A DNA stretch of 43,395 nucleotides, taken from assembly GCA_020741775.1 (NCBI GenBank), contig DYYG01000051.1, positions 1 to 43,395 of the forward strand, read 5' to 3'. Of this stretch, positions 24,971-33,352 are shown piece after piece. The DNA is from Methylorubrum populi. GTDB taxonomy: Bacteria; Pseudomonadota; Alphaproteobacteria; Rhizobiales; Beijerinckiaceae. The translations under genes were made by a program, and so were the position numbers. The notes under the pieces were generated by a model. It did not search any database and was not told the DNA's origin. It was given only the letters and a program-made list of their open reading frames with translations. Numbering within the stretch: the first letter of the stretch is position 1; every line of letters begins with the position of its first letter.

Positions 24971-25081
24971 CCTCATCCTGAGGTGCCGCAGCGAAGCGGA
25001 GGCCTCGAAGGATCGTCCAGGGATCGCCGGAGGGAACTGGAGGATCCTTCGAGGGCGCTTGCGCGCCACCTCAGGATGAGG
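24971..25081. repeat. Nested palindromic element between convergent genes
   Basis: Outer arms CCTCATCCTGAGGTG (24971-24985) and its complement (25067-25081) are perfect over 15 bases. Inner arms CCTCGAAGGATC (25003-25014) and GATCCTTCGAGG (25043-25054) are perfect over 12. The 111-base unit would fold into a long branched hairpin. It lies between the YbdK-type gene and der, where both transcripts end, so it may act as a two-way terminator. Sequences of this type are, from memory, frequent in intergenic regions of Methylobacterium and Bradyrhizobium. Confidence 0.75.
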
Positions 25082-25117
25082 CGATGGGTCGGAGGAAGGA
25101 GGGCGTCGAGCCGATCG

Positions 25118-26458
25118 TCAGCCCTTGTCGAACGGGTTCTTGCTGGTGCGCAGCGAGAGCCGGATCGGGGTGCCGGGCAGCTCGAACGCCTCGCGCAGGC
25201 CGTTGACGAGGTAGCGGGTGTAGGATTTCGGCAGCGCGTCGAGCTGGTTGCCGAACAGGGCGAAGTGCGGCGGGCGGCTCTTCACCTGGGTGGCGTAACG
25301 GATCTTGATGCGCCGGCCCGAGACTGCCGGCGGCGGATTGCGCTGGAGCGCATCGGTGAGCCACGCATTGATCCGGGCGGTGGAGACGCGCCGACTCCAC
25401 ACCTCGGAGGCGTCCACCACCGCCTGCATCAGCTTGTCGATGCCCTCGCCGGCGAGTCCCGAGAGCGGCACCACCGAGACGCCGCGCACCTGCGGCAGCA
25501 GGCGGGTGCAATCCTCCCGCAGGGCCTTGAGCAGGCCCGATTGGTCGGCGACGAGGTCCCACTTGTTGAGGCCGATCACCAGCGCCCGGCCCTCGCTCTC
25601 GACGAGATCGACGATGGTGAGATCCTGCTTCTCGAAGGGAATGGTGGCGTCGAGGAGCACGACCACGACCTCGGCGAAGCGCACGGCGCGCAGGCCATCG
25701 GAGACCGCGAGCTTTTCCAGCTTGTCGTCGATGCGCGCCCGGCGGCGCATGCCGGCTGTGTCGTGCAGCTTGATCCGGCGTCCGCGCCACTCCCAGTCGA
25801 GGGAGATCGAATCGCGGGTGATTCCGGCCTCCGGCCCGACCAGCAGCCGGTCCTCGCCGATCATCCGGTTGATGAGGGTGGATTTGCCGGCATTCGGCCG
25901 CCCGACGATGGCGACGCGCAGGCCCTTTCCACCCCCCTCCTCGTCCTCCTCCTCGTCCGGCTCGGGCAGAACCTCGCGCAGGGCGTCCTGCAGCGCGCCC
26001 AGGCCCTCGCCGTGCTCGGCGGAGAAGGGGATCGGATCGCCGAGGCCGAGGGAGAACGCCTCGTAGGCGCCGGCCATGCCGGCGCCGCCCTCGGCCTTGT
26101 TGGCGATGAGGATGACCGGGCAGCCGGCGCGGCGCACCAGCTCGGCGAAGGGCCGGTCGGCGGGCAGCACTCCGGCACGGGCATCGATCACGAACAGGAC
26201 CGCGTCGGATTCGAGGATCGCGGCTTCGGTCTGCGCCCGCATCCGGCCGAGCAGCGAATCGGCATCCGCCTCCTCGAGGCCGGCAGTGTCGATGATGCGG
26301 AAGGTGACGTCGCCGATGGAGCCGTCACCCTCGCGACGGTCGCGGGTCACGCCGGGGCGGTCGTCCACCAGGGCGAGCTTGCGGCCGACCAGCCGGTTGA
26401 ACAGGGTCGATTTGCCGACATTCGGGCGTCCGACGATCGCAACGGTCGGCAGGTCCAT
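25118..26458 (-). CDS. der: Ribosome-assembly GTPase Der (EngA)
   Basis: Two GTPase domains in tandem plus a KH-like C-terminal domain; needed for 50S subunit maturation. It has 446 residues. Domain 1 has GRPNVGKST (about 8-16), DTAGL and NKAE; domain 2 has GRPNAGKST, DTAGMRR and NKWD. An acidic linker (PEPDEEEDEEGGGKG) joins them. The C-terminus ends RTSKNPFDKG. ATG 26458 is fixed by family homology, but no Shine-Dalgarno is visible before it or before an in-frame ATG 17 codons upstream. It follows the yfgM-like gene by 84 bases. The bamB gene that sits between these two in many proteobacteria is absent. Confidence 0.96.
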   Translation of the reverse strand: MDLPTVAIVGRPNVGKSTLFNRLVGRKLALVDDRPGVTRDRREGDGSIGDVTFRIIDTAGLEEADADSLLGRMRAQTEAAILESDAVLFVIDARAGVLPADRPFAELVRRAGCPVILIANKAEGGAGMAGAYEAFSLGLGDPIPFSAEHGEGLGALQDALREVLPEPDEEEDEEGGGKGLRVAIVGRPNAGKSTLINRMIGEDRLLVGPEAGITRDSISLDWEWRGRRIKLHDTAGMRRRARIDDKLEKLAVSDGLRAVRFAEVVVVLLDATIPFEKQDLTIVDLVESEGRALVIGLNKWDLVADQSGLLKALREDCTRLLPQVRGVSVVPLSGLAGEGIDKLMQAVVDASEVWSRRVSTARINAWLTDALQRNPPPAVSGRRIKIRYATQVKSRPPHFALFGNQLDALPKSYTRYLVNGLREAFELPGTPIRLSLRTSKNPFDKG

Positions 26459-26542
26459 GGGAAAAACAGTCTCGTCAGGCGCCCGGGCGAAAGGCCCGCG
26501 GCGCGGCATTCGGTGTGAAGATAAGCGGTTCGGCCCGCCGCG

Positions 26543-27256
26543 TCAGCGGGTGATCGGCGGCGGCGGGGCGGCGTTCTCGGGCTGGGCCTCCGTCACCGTG
26601 ACGGGGCCGCCGGCCACCAGCGCCTCGTAGATCTCGACCCGCTGGCGCAGGCCCTGGGGTGTTTCGCTGTCGGCGCCGATCTGGTCGAACCAGCGGCCGG
26701 CGCCCTCGTAATCGCCGCGCTTGAGCGCGGTCAGGCCCAGCATCTCGCGGGCGGTGTGGCGGAAGGCATTGGTCGGGGCGGCGAGGCCCTGCAGGCTGGT
26801 CAGCGCCGCAGTGGGGTCGGCGCCGTCGAGGCGCAGCAGGGCAGCGCGCAGGCGGGCGAGATCCCGCAGAGAATCGCCGATGCCCGAATCGGCGGCCAGC
26901 TTGTCATAGGCCTCCGCGCCTTTGGCGGCGTCGCCCTTGGCCGTCTCGGCGGCGAGGCGGAAGCGGGCGAGCAGGGCATAGCCCGCCGGCCCATCCGTGC
27001 GGATCTCGGCGAAGTCGCGGTCCGCCTCCTCCACCTTGCCGTCCTTGGCGAGGCGGTTGGCCTTGTCGAATCGCTCGGAGGCCGCCTCGGCGCGAGCCCG
27101 CTCGGCATGGCGCCAATAATTGTAGCCGCCGACGCCGGCCACGAGGAGAATCGCCAGGGTGATGATGAGCGCGTTGTAGCGCTTCCAGATCTGGGCGATC
27201 TGGTCGCGGCGGTAATCCTCGTCGACCTCGCGGATGAACTCGTTGTTCTCGGCCAT
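26543..27256 (-). CDS. YfgM-like TPR membrane protein
   Basis: The protein has 237 residues. A cytosolic N-terminus (FIREVDEDYRRDQIAQIWKRY) precedes one membrane span (about 29-46, LIITLAILLVAGVGGYNYW). A periplasmic TPR-type helical region follows, and a Pro-rich end (PENAAPPPPITR). This is the layout of YfgM, an ancillary SecYEG partner thought to pass clients to periplasmic chaperones. Its position upstream of der supports the call. The ATG has only a weak ribosome site, and a GC-rich hairpin lies just before it. Confidence 0.85.
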   Translation of the reverse strand: MAENNEFIREVDEDYRRDQIAQIWKRYNALIITLAILLVAGVGGYNYWRHAERARAEAASERFDKANRLAKDGKVEEADRDFAEIRTDGPAGYALLARFRLAAETAKGDAAKGAEAYDKLAADSGIGDSLRDLARLRAALLRLDGADPTAALTSLQGLAAPTNAFRHTAREMLGLTALKRGDYEGAGRWFDQIGADSETPQGLRQRVEIYEALVAGGPVTVTEAQPENAAPPPPITR

Positions 27257-27269
27257 CTCAACAACCCGG

Positions 27270-27287
27270 GCGCCCCTCGCGGGGCGC
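27270..27287 (-). promoter_or_regulatory. Leader hairpin before the yfgM-like gene
   Basis: GCGCCCC (27270-27276), loop TCGC, GGGGCGC (27281-27287) is a 7-base GC-only stem 14 bases upstream of the ATG at 27256. It could restrain translation, since no strong Shine-Dalgarno is present, or be a leftover terminator of the upstream nnrU-like gene. Confidence 0.25.
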
Positions 27288-27364
27288 GCTCGCCTCGTCT
27301 CTCGTCTTATCGAGGGCGCCTAGCACAGCGCCTCCGCTTTGGCGAATAGAGGTTGCCGTGAGGA

Positions 27365-27970
27365 TCAGGCCTGTCCCGGCCAGGCGGCGACGCCGATGAG
27401 CAGCGGGTGCAGGTACTTGCCGAACACGAACCACGCGACGACCCCGATCACCACGGCGATGGCGTCGTTGCGCCAGCCGGCCGGGGCGGCCTGCCCGCCA
27501 TGCTGCTGCGCCACCTGACCGGCGGTGAGCGTCCGCCGCTTGGCGCTGATGCGCGCGGCCACCGCCCAGGCGAGGAAGGAGCCGAACAGCAGGATCGAGC
27601 CGAGATCGCCGTTGGCCAGGAGATGGGCCGTGGCCCAGATCTTCACCGCGAGCAGCATCGGGTGCTTGAGCCGGGCGCGGAGATGGCCGGGCAGGTAGGT
27701 CGCGGCGAGACTGATGAAGGCGAACAGCGTCAGCAGCACCGCGAGATGACGGGTCCAGAGCGGCGGCGACCAGACCGGGATCATGCCCCCCTGCCGGTAC
27801 AGGCCGTAGCCGATGACGATCAGGACGAGACCGAGGGCGGAGAGCAGCATATAGCCGAGCTTGAACCGGTTCTCGCCGATCCGGCCGATGACCTCGGCGC
27901 GCCGGCTGCGGGCCATGGAGAAGGCGTGCGTGCCGAGGAACAGCACGAGGCCGAGGATCAGAACCAGCAT
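27365..27970 (-). CDS. NnrU family membrane protein
   Basis: The protein has 201 residues and about five or six hydrophobic spans, beginning with MLVLILGLVLFLGTHAFSM, the family's typical start. HPMLLAVKIWATAHLLANGD is the conserved central motif. NnrU proteins were first named from a denitrification gene cluster, and relatives act in isoprenoid/carotenoid-type isomerisation (the Z-ISO family is related). No nitrate- or nitrite-reduction gene is nearby, so the denitrification link is not supported here. The ribosome site is weak. Confidence 0.85.
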   Translation of the reverse strand: MLVLILGLVLFLGTHAFSMARSRRAEVIGRIGENRFKLGYMLLSALGLVLIVIGYGLYRQGGMIPVWSPPLWTRHLAVLLTLFAFISLAATYLPGHLRARLKHPMLLAVKIWATAHLLANGDLGSILLFGSFLAWAVAARISAKRRTLTAGQVAQQHGGQAAPAGWRNDAIAVVIGVVAWFVFGKYLHPLLIGVAAWPGQA

Positions 27971-28049
27971 GGGGCAGCCTGTGGACGGCGCTCGCTCCGG
28001 CGGATGCGGACAAGCTCCTTGTAACGGTTCAAAACGTAATCCTCGGGCG

Positions 28050-29249
28050 ATGTCCAGACTGTCCCGTCTCCTCGCGGCCGGGCTCGCGGCCTCGTGCGGC
28101 CTCGTGCCACTGCCATCCCATGCCGCCCAGGAGCCGCCGCTCTCGGCGCTGACCCTGACCGGGCCGGAGCGGACCCTGTTCTCCGCGACCCGCGACGCCT
28201 GCGACGGGGCCGACGTGCCCGATGCCCCCGTCCGCGCCTTCCGCGATGCCTCCGGCCGGATCGCGCTCTACGGCCTGCATTACCGCAACCGGGCCCTGCG
28301 CGGCCCTGACCTCGATCACATGAGGATCGATTGCCGCGTCGTGCTCGATTCCGGCGAGAAGCCCGATCCGGCGCTCTACGATGATCGCTCCTGGATCACC
28401 GCCACCTGGACCGAGGATGGCGAGCGCGTCGCCGCGCTCCTGCACCACGAATATCAGGCCAACACGCATCCGGGGCGCTGCCGCTCCAAGGTCTACATGG
28501 AGTGCTGGTACAACACGGTCACGGCGGCTTTTTCCCGCGACGGGGGCGTGAGCTTCACCCGCGCGACGCCGCCCGTTGTGGTGGCCGGGGCGCCGTTCCG
28601 CCAGGAGGAGGGCCAGGGCCGCCATCGCGGCTTCTTCAACCCGTCCAACATCGTCGGAGAGGGACGCTTCCGCTACGTCTTCGCCTCGACCACGGGCTGG
28701 GACCGGCCGGGCAGCGATCAGGAGCCCGGCGTTTGCCTGTTCCGCAGCGAACGGCCGGAGGATCCCGGAAGCTGGCGTGCCTGGACCGGCACCGGCTTCA
28801 CCGCCGCCTTCCCCGGCCCCTACCGCAAGGCGGCCCGGCTCGCCGATACCTGCAAGCCGGTCGGGCCGTTCCCCGCCCCCGTCGGCGCGGTGGTCCGCCA
28901 TCGCGGCACCGGCATCTGGATCGCGGTGTTCATGGCCGCTGCGGGCGGGCAATTCTCCGAATCGGGCTTCTACTGGAGCACATCCCGCGATCTGCTGAAC
29001 TGGGATGTGCCCCGGCTGCTGCTGGCGGGCGCCACGCTCTACGACGACCCGTGCAAAGCCAAAGGTCCATTGGCGGGGCGGCTGATCGCCTACCCGTCCC
29101 TGCTCGACGGACAGGCCGAGGGCCGCAACTTCGACGATGTCGGCGAGGCGGCGATCCTCACCTTCGCCACCCTGCGCCTGGAGGGCTGTAGCATCACCTC
29201 GGACCGCGACCTCGTGCGCCGGCCGGTCGCGATCAAGGTCTGGCCGTGA
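28050..29249 (+). CDS. Exported propeller-like hypothetical protein with Asp-box
   Basis: The protein has 399 residues. A signal peptide is cut near SHA|AQE (about residue 25). The mature chain has repeated strands ending in Trp/Asp turns, including an Asp-box-like SRDGGVSF and STSRDLLNWD. Such motifs mark the blades of sialidase-like and arabinofuranosidase-like beta-propellers. Seven or more Cys (for example CRSKVYMECW, CDGAD) suggest disulfides, fitting a periplasmic or secreted place. I do not recognise a named family and see no assured catalytic site. It stands alone, divergent from nnrU. A carbohydrate-binding or hydrolytic role is inference only. Confidence 0.7.
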   Translation: MSRLSRLLAAGLAASCGLVPLPSHAAQEPPLSALTLTGPERTLFSATRDACDGADVPDAPVRAFRDASGRIALYGLHYRNRALRGPDLDHMRIDCRVVLDSGEKPDPALYDDRSWITATWTEDGERVAALLHHEYQANTHPGRCRSKVYMECWYNTVTAAFSRDGGVSFTRATPPVVVAGAPFRQEEGQGRHRGFFNPSNIVGEGRFRYVFASTTGWDRPGSDQEPGVCLFRSERPEDPGSWRAWTGTGFTAAFPGPYRKAARLADTCKPVGPFPAPVGAVVRHRGTGIWIAVFMAAAGGQFSESGFYWSTSRDLLNWDVPRLLLAGATLYDDPCKAKGPLAGRLIAYPSLLDGQAEGRNFDDVGEAAILTFATLRLEGCSITSDRDLVRRPVAIKVWP

Positions 29250-29360
29250 GCGGCCGCTCCTCGGCCTCACTCAATCCGCTATCGCGGGCACCTCAGGAGG
29301 AGGGCGAGGGTGGGATCGGACCTTGTCGTCGACCGGTGCGACACCGCCTGGGCCGAACGG

Positions 29361-30290
29361 TCAGCCGAGACCGAGCGCCGCCTTCTCCTCGAGATAGGCC
29401 TGCCGCACCGTCTCCTGGCCGTAGGTCCGCTCCAGCCGCCGCACGGTGAAGTGTGCCCGCGCCATGGACTGAAAATGGTCCATGAAGGCGGTGTTGACCG
29501 CCGCCCCGCCGAGGGCGCCGATCACCGGCACCGCCTGAGCCGCCACCTTCTGTGAGACGACGAGGCCGAAGCGCGCGGCGATCTGCGCCGTCAGCCGCAC
29601 CAACGGCGGAGCGCCGGCATCGAGCAGGGAGCGATGGGCGGCGTAGCGGGCGGCCTCGGACATGGTCTTGGCCAGTGCCGCGCGCACCGCGAAATAGCCG
29701 CTATCGGCCAAAGCCGTCTCGGTGCCGGCCCGGCCGCCGAGGGCGAAGACCTGCACGCAGGCCAGCGCCCCCTCCGGCCCGCTGAGGTCCTCGCCCTCCT
29801 GGCGGGCGATCTCGGCGATGGAGCGCAGCATGATCGTGGTGGAGAGCGGCAGCTCGACCGCCAGGGTGGCGAGGCCGAACACCCCGCCCACCGCGCCGGT
29901 TACCGCGGCCAGGGCCTTGTGGCGGGTGTCGCTCGACCCGAGCAGCCGGCTCAGGCGTCCGCCCGCCTCCGCCGTCTCGGCCAGGTCCAGTGCGGTGCCG
30001 GCGGGCTTCACGTCCTTGTCCGGCAGGGTCGCCAGGGCGATCCGCAGGGCGGTGCGCATCGCCCCCTCGGTGGCGCTGGCCACGGTCTCGGTGACCGGGG
30101 CGGGCAGCGCCCGGCCGATCATGTCGAGGGGGGCGCCCGCCGCCGCCGAGAGCCGCGCGGCGAGCCCGGGTTTTTCCAGGACGGACACCGCCCGGCTCAG
30201 GGCGGCACGGTCGGCCTCCGACATCGGCGTCGAGGCCGGGGCATCGATCAGGGCCGGCAGGGTTTCGCCGGCAACGGCAAGGTCGTTCAC
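29361..30290 (-). CDS. EcsC family protein
   Basis: The protein has 309 residues. The central stretch (ALAAVTGAVGGVFGLATLAVELPLSTTIMLRSIAEIA) and the end (VPVIGALGGAAVNTAFMDHFQSMARAHFTVRRLER) match the EcsC family, named after the third gene of a Bacillus ABC-transporter operon; the biochemical role is unknown. Hydrophobic helices suggest membrane association. It starts at GTG 30290, overlapping the stop of the ampG-like gene by four bases (GTGA), so the two are coupled. The N-terminal 60 residues are Ala-rich and variable. Confidence 0.85.
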   Translation of the reverse strand: MNDLAVAGETLPALIDAPASTPMSEADRAALSRAVSVLEKPGLAARLSAAAGAPLDMIGRALPAPVTETVASATEGAMRTALRIALATLPDKDVKPAGTALDLAETAEAGGRLSRLLGSSDTRHKALAAVTGAVGGVFGLATLAVELPLSTTIMLRSIAEIARQEGEDLSGPEGALACVQVFALGGRAGTETALADSGYFAVRAALAKTMSEAARYAAHRSLLDAGAPPLVRLTAQIAARFGLVVSQKVAAQAVPVIGALGGAAVNTAFMDHFQSMARAHFTVRRLERTYGQETVRQAYLEEKAALGLG

Positions 30291-31723
30291 GTCTGCGCCC
30301 TCGCGGCTTTGGGCGGGAGTTGGGGCTCCGCTACGGCAGAGGCAAGATCCAGGGGCCGGGTTGGGTTCCCGGTCTCCGCCCCGGCTTCCTCTCCGGCCTC
30401 CGTCTCGGCGGCGGGCGCCGCGCGCTGCGGAAGACGGCCCACGGCGAAGCACAGGGCGACGACCGGAATGCCGACCGCGGCGGTCATCGCGAAGAAGACC
30501 GGGAAGCCGTAGGCCGCGACGACGAAGCCGGAGGTGCCGGCCACGAGCTTGCCCGGCAGGGCGTAGAGCGAGGAGAACAATGCGTATTGCGTGGCGGCGT
30601 AGCCCGGCGTGGTCAGGCTCGACATGTAGGCGATGAGGGCGATGCCGGCGAAGGAGCCGCACAGGCTCTCGATCGAGACCGCGATGGCGAGCCGCCAGGG
30701 CTCCGGTCCGCCCATCGCGAGCCAGGCGAGGGAGAGATGCGAGGCCGCGGCGATGAAGGCGCCGATGACGAGTGTGGTGAACAGGCCGAGCCGGGCGATC
30801 GACCAGCCGCCGAGGAAGCCGCCCGCGATCCCGACCCAGATGCCGAACAGTTTGACGATGGTGGCGATTTCCGCCTTGCCGTAGCCGAGGGTGATGTAGA
30901 GCGGGTTCGCCATCACGCCGGAGACGAAATCCGGCATCCGGTAGAGGGCGACGAGGGCGAGCACCGCGAACAGGGCCTTGCCCATCCGGGCATAGAGTTC
31001 GGTCAGGGGCTCCAGCACCGCCTGCCGCACGGCGGTGGGCAGGTCCCGCTTCGGGCTGTCGGCCGATGCCGCGACCCGCGCCCGGTCGTAGGGGGTGGCG
31101 AGCAGCGCCGCCACGAAGCCGACGCTCATCAGCGCGGCCATCGACAGATAGGCCAGGGTCCAGCCGCCATAGGCCGCGACGTAGAGCGCGCCGGCGCCCG
31201 CGAGGATCAGGCCGAAGCGGTAGCCGAGATTCGAGGTGGCGGCCATGATCCCCTGCATGTCCGTGCCGGCCGCCTCGATGCGCCAGCCGTCGATCACCAC
31301 GTCCTGGGTCGCGGCGCAGAAGGCGACGAGGAAGGCGCCGAGACCGAGCAGGGCGAGCTGCTCCTTCGGGTCGGCGAAGGCCATCAGGACCAGGGCGAGG
31401 GCGGTGGCGATCTGCGTCGTCACCATCCAGGCGCGCTTGCGGCCGAGGCGCGCGGCCAGGAATGGCACGTCGAGCCGGTCGATCGAGGGCGCCCAGAGGA
31501 ATTTGAGCGAGTAGGGCAGCGCGACGTAGCTGAACAGGCCGATCGTCTTGATGTCGATGCCGGAATCGGCGAGCCGCAGGGTGAAGGTGCCGAGCACGAG
31601 GAGCAACGGCAGCCCGGACGAGAACCCGAGCGCCAGCATCTGGGCGACGCGCCGGTCCTCGGTGATGTCCCGCAGGCGCAGCTTGCGCGATTGCGTCTTC
31701 GGGGTCGCTGCATCCGCCGCCAT
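30287..31723 (-). CDS. ampG: AmpG-type muropeptide MFS permease
   Basis: Imports anhydromuropeptides from the periplasm for cell-wall recycling. It has 478 residues and about 12-14 membrane spans. AmpG hallmarks are LGFSSGLPLLLVLGT, SLKFLWAPSIDR, the conserved ATQDVVIDGWRIE and YALFSSLYALPGK. The C-terminal 45 residues are a Glu/Ala/Pro-rich cytosolic tail not seen in E. coli AmpG. The downstream EcsC gene overlaps it. No ampR or ampC is in the window, so beta-lactamase control is not implied. The start ATG has GAGGGAG about 10-14 bases upstream. Confidence 0.88.
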   Translation of the reverse strand: MAADAATPKTQSRKLRLRDITEDRRVAQMLALGFSSGLPLLLVLGTFTLRLADSGIDIKTIGLFSYVALPYSLKFLWAPSIDRLDVPFLAARLGRKRAWMVTTQIATALALVLMAFADPKEQLALLGLGAFLVAFCAATQDVVIDGWRIEAAGTDMQGIMAATSNLGYRFGLILAGAGALYVAAYGGWTLAYLSMAALMSVGFVAALLATPYDRARVAASADSPKRDLPTAVRQAVLEPLTELYARMGKALFAVLALVALYRMPDFVSGVMANPLYITLGYGKAEIATIVKLFGIWVGIAGGFLGGWSIARLGLFTTLVIGAFIAAASHLSLAWLAMGGPEPWRLAIAVSIESLCGSFAGIALIAYMSSLTTPGYAATQYALFSSLYALPGKLVAGTSGFVVAAYGFPVFFAMTAAVGIPVVALCFAVGRLPQRAAPAAETEAGEEAGAETGNPTRPLDLASAVAEPQLPPKAARAQT

Positions 31724-32121
31724 CGCGTGGAACTCCCTCTGCCCCCGGGATCCGGATGGGATGCGGGGTTTCGTGGATCTCGGGCGCCGGGAGGCTTCGG
31801 CGCTCGCGCATTGTTGACGCGGACTCGTCAGAAAAGATGACGGGCCTGCAACCGCCGCCCTCCGACGGCACTTGCCAGCGCCTTACGGTCCGGCCACGCC
31901 TTCGGACACCCACATCCCGTATGGGGTCATATGGTTGACGGAAACGTAACGGTCTCGGCCCACGCCATCGTCCGCGGCCGCGACATCCCGTGCCGCCGCG
32001 CACGGAACGGGGACAGGATGGAGCCGTTGGAGTCGCGCAGCCGGGCGCGACGGATCGTGCCGGGCGGCTTTGTTGGTTCGCGCGCCGCGGTTCGCCGCGC
32101 CGCGCTTTTGTTGGCGTAGCG
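31724..32121. other. Divergent intergenic region between ampG and LOV kinase
   Basis: The 398 bases between divergent ampG and the LOV kinase hold an EcfG-type promoter (32004-32028) for the kinase. No gene-like frame with a ribosome site is seen. Local GC drops around 31800-31850 and 31910-31950, where the ampG promoter probably lies, but no clear -35/-10 pair could be fixed. Confidence 0.4.
32004..32028 (+). promoter_or_regulatory. EcfG-type general stress promoter
   Basis: GGAAC (32004-32008), exactly 16 bases, then CGTT (32025-32028). This matches the GGAAC-N16/17-CGTT consensus recognised by EcfG, the general stress sigma factor of alphaproteobacteria. Transcription would start near 32035, leaving a leader of about 87 bases before the LOV-kinase ATG. 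The match is seen; use by EcfG is inferred. Confidence 0.6.
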
Positions 32122-33222
32122 ATGACGGGTTTTCCCAGCGAAGCGGGTCTGCCTCCCGGGATCACGGTGGATGTATTCGTCGCGGCCTTCGAGGCGAGCC
32201 CGACTCCCATGGTCGTCACCGACCCGCGCGGGGGCGACAACCCCATCGTCTGGGTCAACGGCGCCTTCCTGGCGCTGACCGGCTACAGCCGCGACGAACT
32301 CTACGGCCGCAATTGCCGCCTGCTGCAGGGCCCTCTCACGGATGCCGCCGTGCTCCAGACGATGCGGGAGACCCTGGCCGCCGGCCAGCCCTTCGAGGGC
32401 GAGGTGTTCAACTATCGCAAGGACGGCACGCCGTTCCTGAACGGCATGACCATCAACCCGGTGCGGGATGCGGCCGGCAAGGTGCTGTTCTTCTTCTCGG
32501 CTCAGGCCGACATGACCGACAAGTACCGCCTCGAAACGGCGATGCGCCATGCCAACGACGCGCTGGAGCGGCAGGTCGGCCAGCGCACCGCCGACCTTCA
32601 ATCCGCCCTGGAGCAGAAGACGGCGCTCCTCCACGAGGTCGATCACCGGGTCAAGAACAACCTCCAGGTCATCTCCTCGCTGATGCTGCTGAAGGCCCGC
32701 CGCACCCCCGCCGGCGAGGCGCGAGAGGCGCTCCAGAGCATGGCCGACCGGATCGGTGCCCTCTCGACGGCGCACCGGATGCTCTATCCCGAGGGCGACG
32801 TCACCTGCTTCGACTTCAAGGAATTCACCGACGACCTGATCGCCGACCTCGCCGCCGGCCTCGACGGCGACCGCACCCGGATCGAGACCGAAATCGAGGC
32901 GCTGGCGCTCTCGGCCGCCATGGCCGCGCCGCTGGCCCTGCTGATCCACGAACTGGCCACCAACGCCCTGCGCCACGCCTTCCCCGAGGAGCGCAGGGGC
33001 CGGATCGTGGTCGAGGCCAAACGCTGCGAGGCCGGGATGCGCCTCGTGATCGAGGATGACGGCGTCGGCCTGAAGGCCGCGCCACCGAATCCCGCCGGCT
33101 TCGGCCATACGCTGGTGGAGATGGTGGTGCGGCAGTTGCGTGGAACGCTCGACTGGTCGGATGCGGGGCCCGGGACCCGCATCGTCATCACGATTCCCCT
33201 CAGTGCGGCCGGTGCGTCGTGA
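32122..33222 (+). CDS. LOV-domain blue-light histidine kinase (LovK-like, HisKA_2)
   Basis: The protein has 366 residues and is soluble. The N-terminal LOV/PAS domain (about 15-135) has the flavin-adduct motif GRNCRLLQGP with photoactive Cys65, and flavin-contacting Asn in NYRKDGTPFLN. A short coiled linker (140-168) leads to a HisKA_2 dimerisation region with phospho-acceptor His175 in DHRVKNN. An HATPase follows with NALRHAF, EDDGVG and a GFGHTLV end. This class of alphaproteobacterial kinases often feeds the PhyR-NepR-EcfG stress pathway, and the upstream EcfG-type promoter fits feedback control. A response regulator lies 130 bases downstream. Blue-light sensing follows from the intact LOV core; the downstream partner is inferred. 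Confidence 0.9.
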   Translation: MTGFPSEAGLPPGITVDVFVAAFEASPTPMVVTDPRGGDNPIVWVNGAFLALTGYSRDELYGRNCRLLQGPLTDAAVLQTMRETLAAGQPFEGEVFNYRKDGTPFLNGMTINPVRDAAGKVLFFFSAQADMTDKYRLETAMRHANDALERQVGQRTADLQSALEQKTALLHEVDHRVKNNLQVISSLMLLKARRTPAGEAREALQSMADRIGALSTAHRMLYPEGDVTCFDFKEFTDDLIADLAAGLDGDRTRIETEIEALALSAAMAAPLALLIHELATNALRHAFPEERRGRIVVEAKRCEAGMRLVIEDDGVGLKAAPPNPAGFGHTLVEMVVRQLRGTLDWSDAGPGTRIVITIPLSAAGAS

Positions 33223-33352
33223 GGAGGGCCGGTCCCCGCGCGGGTCGTGTCCACCGGAAAAGCGGGAGGGACGCGAAGCCGCGCTTTCCCTCCGTTCGCG
33301 CCCTGGCGAGGATCGCTCCGGCAGGGCGCAACGTGCCGGCGGGAGGGCCGCG

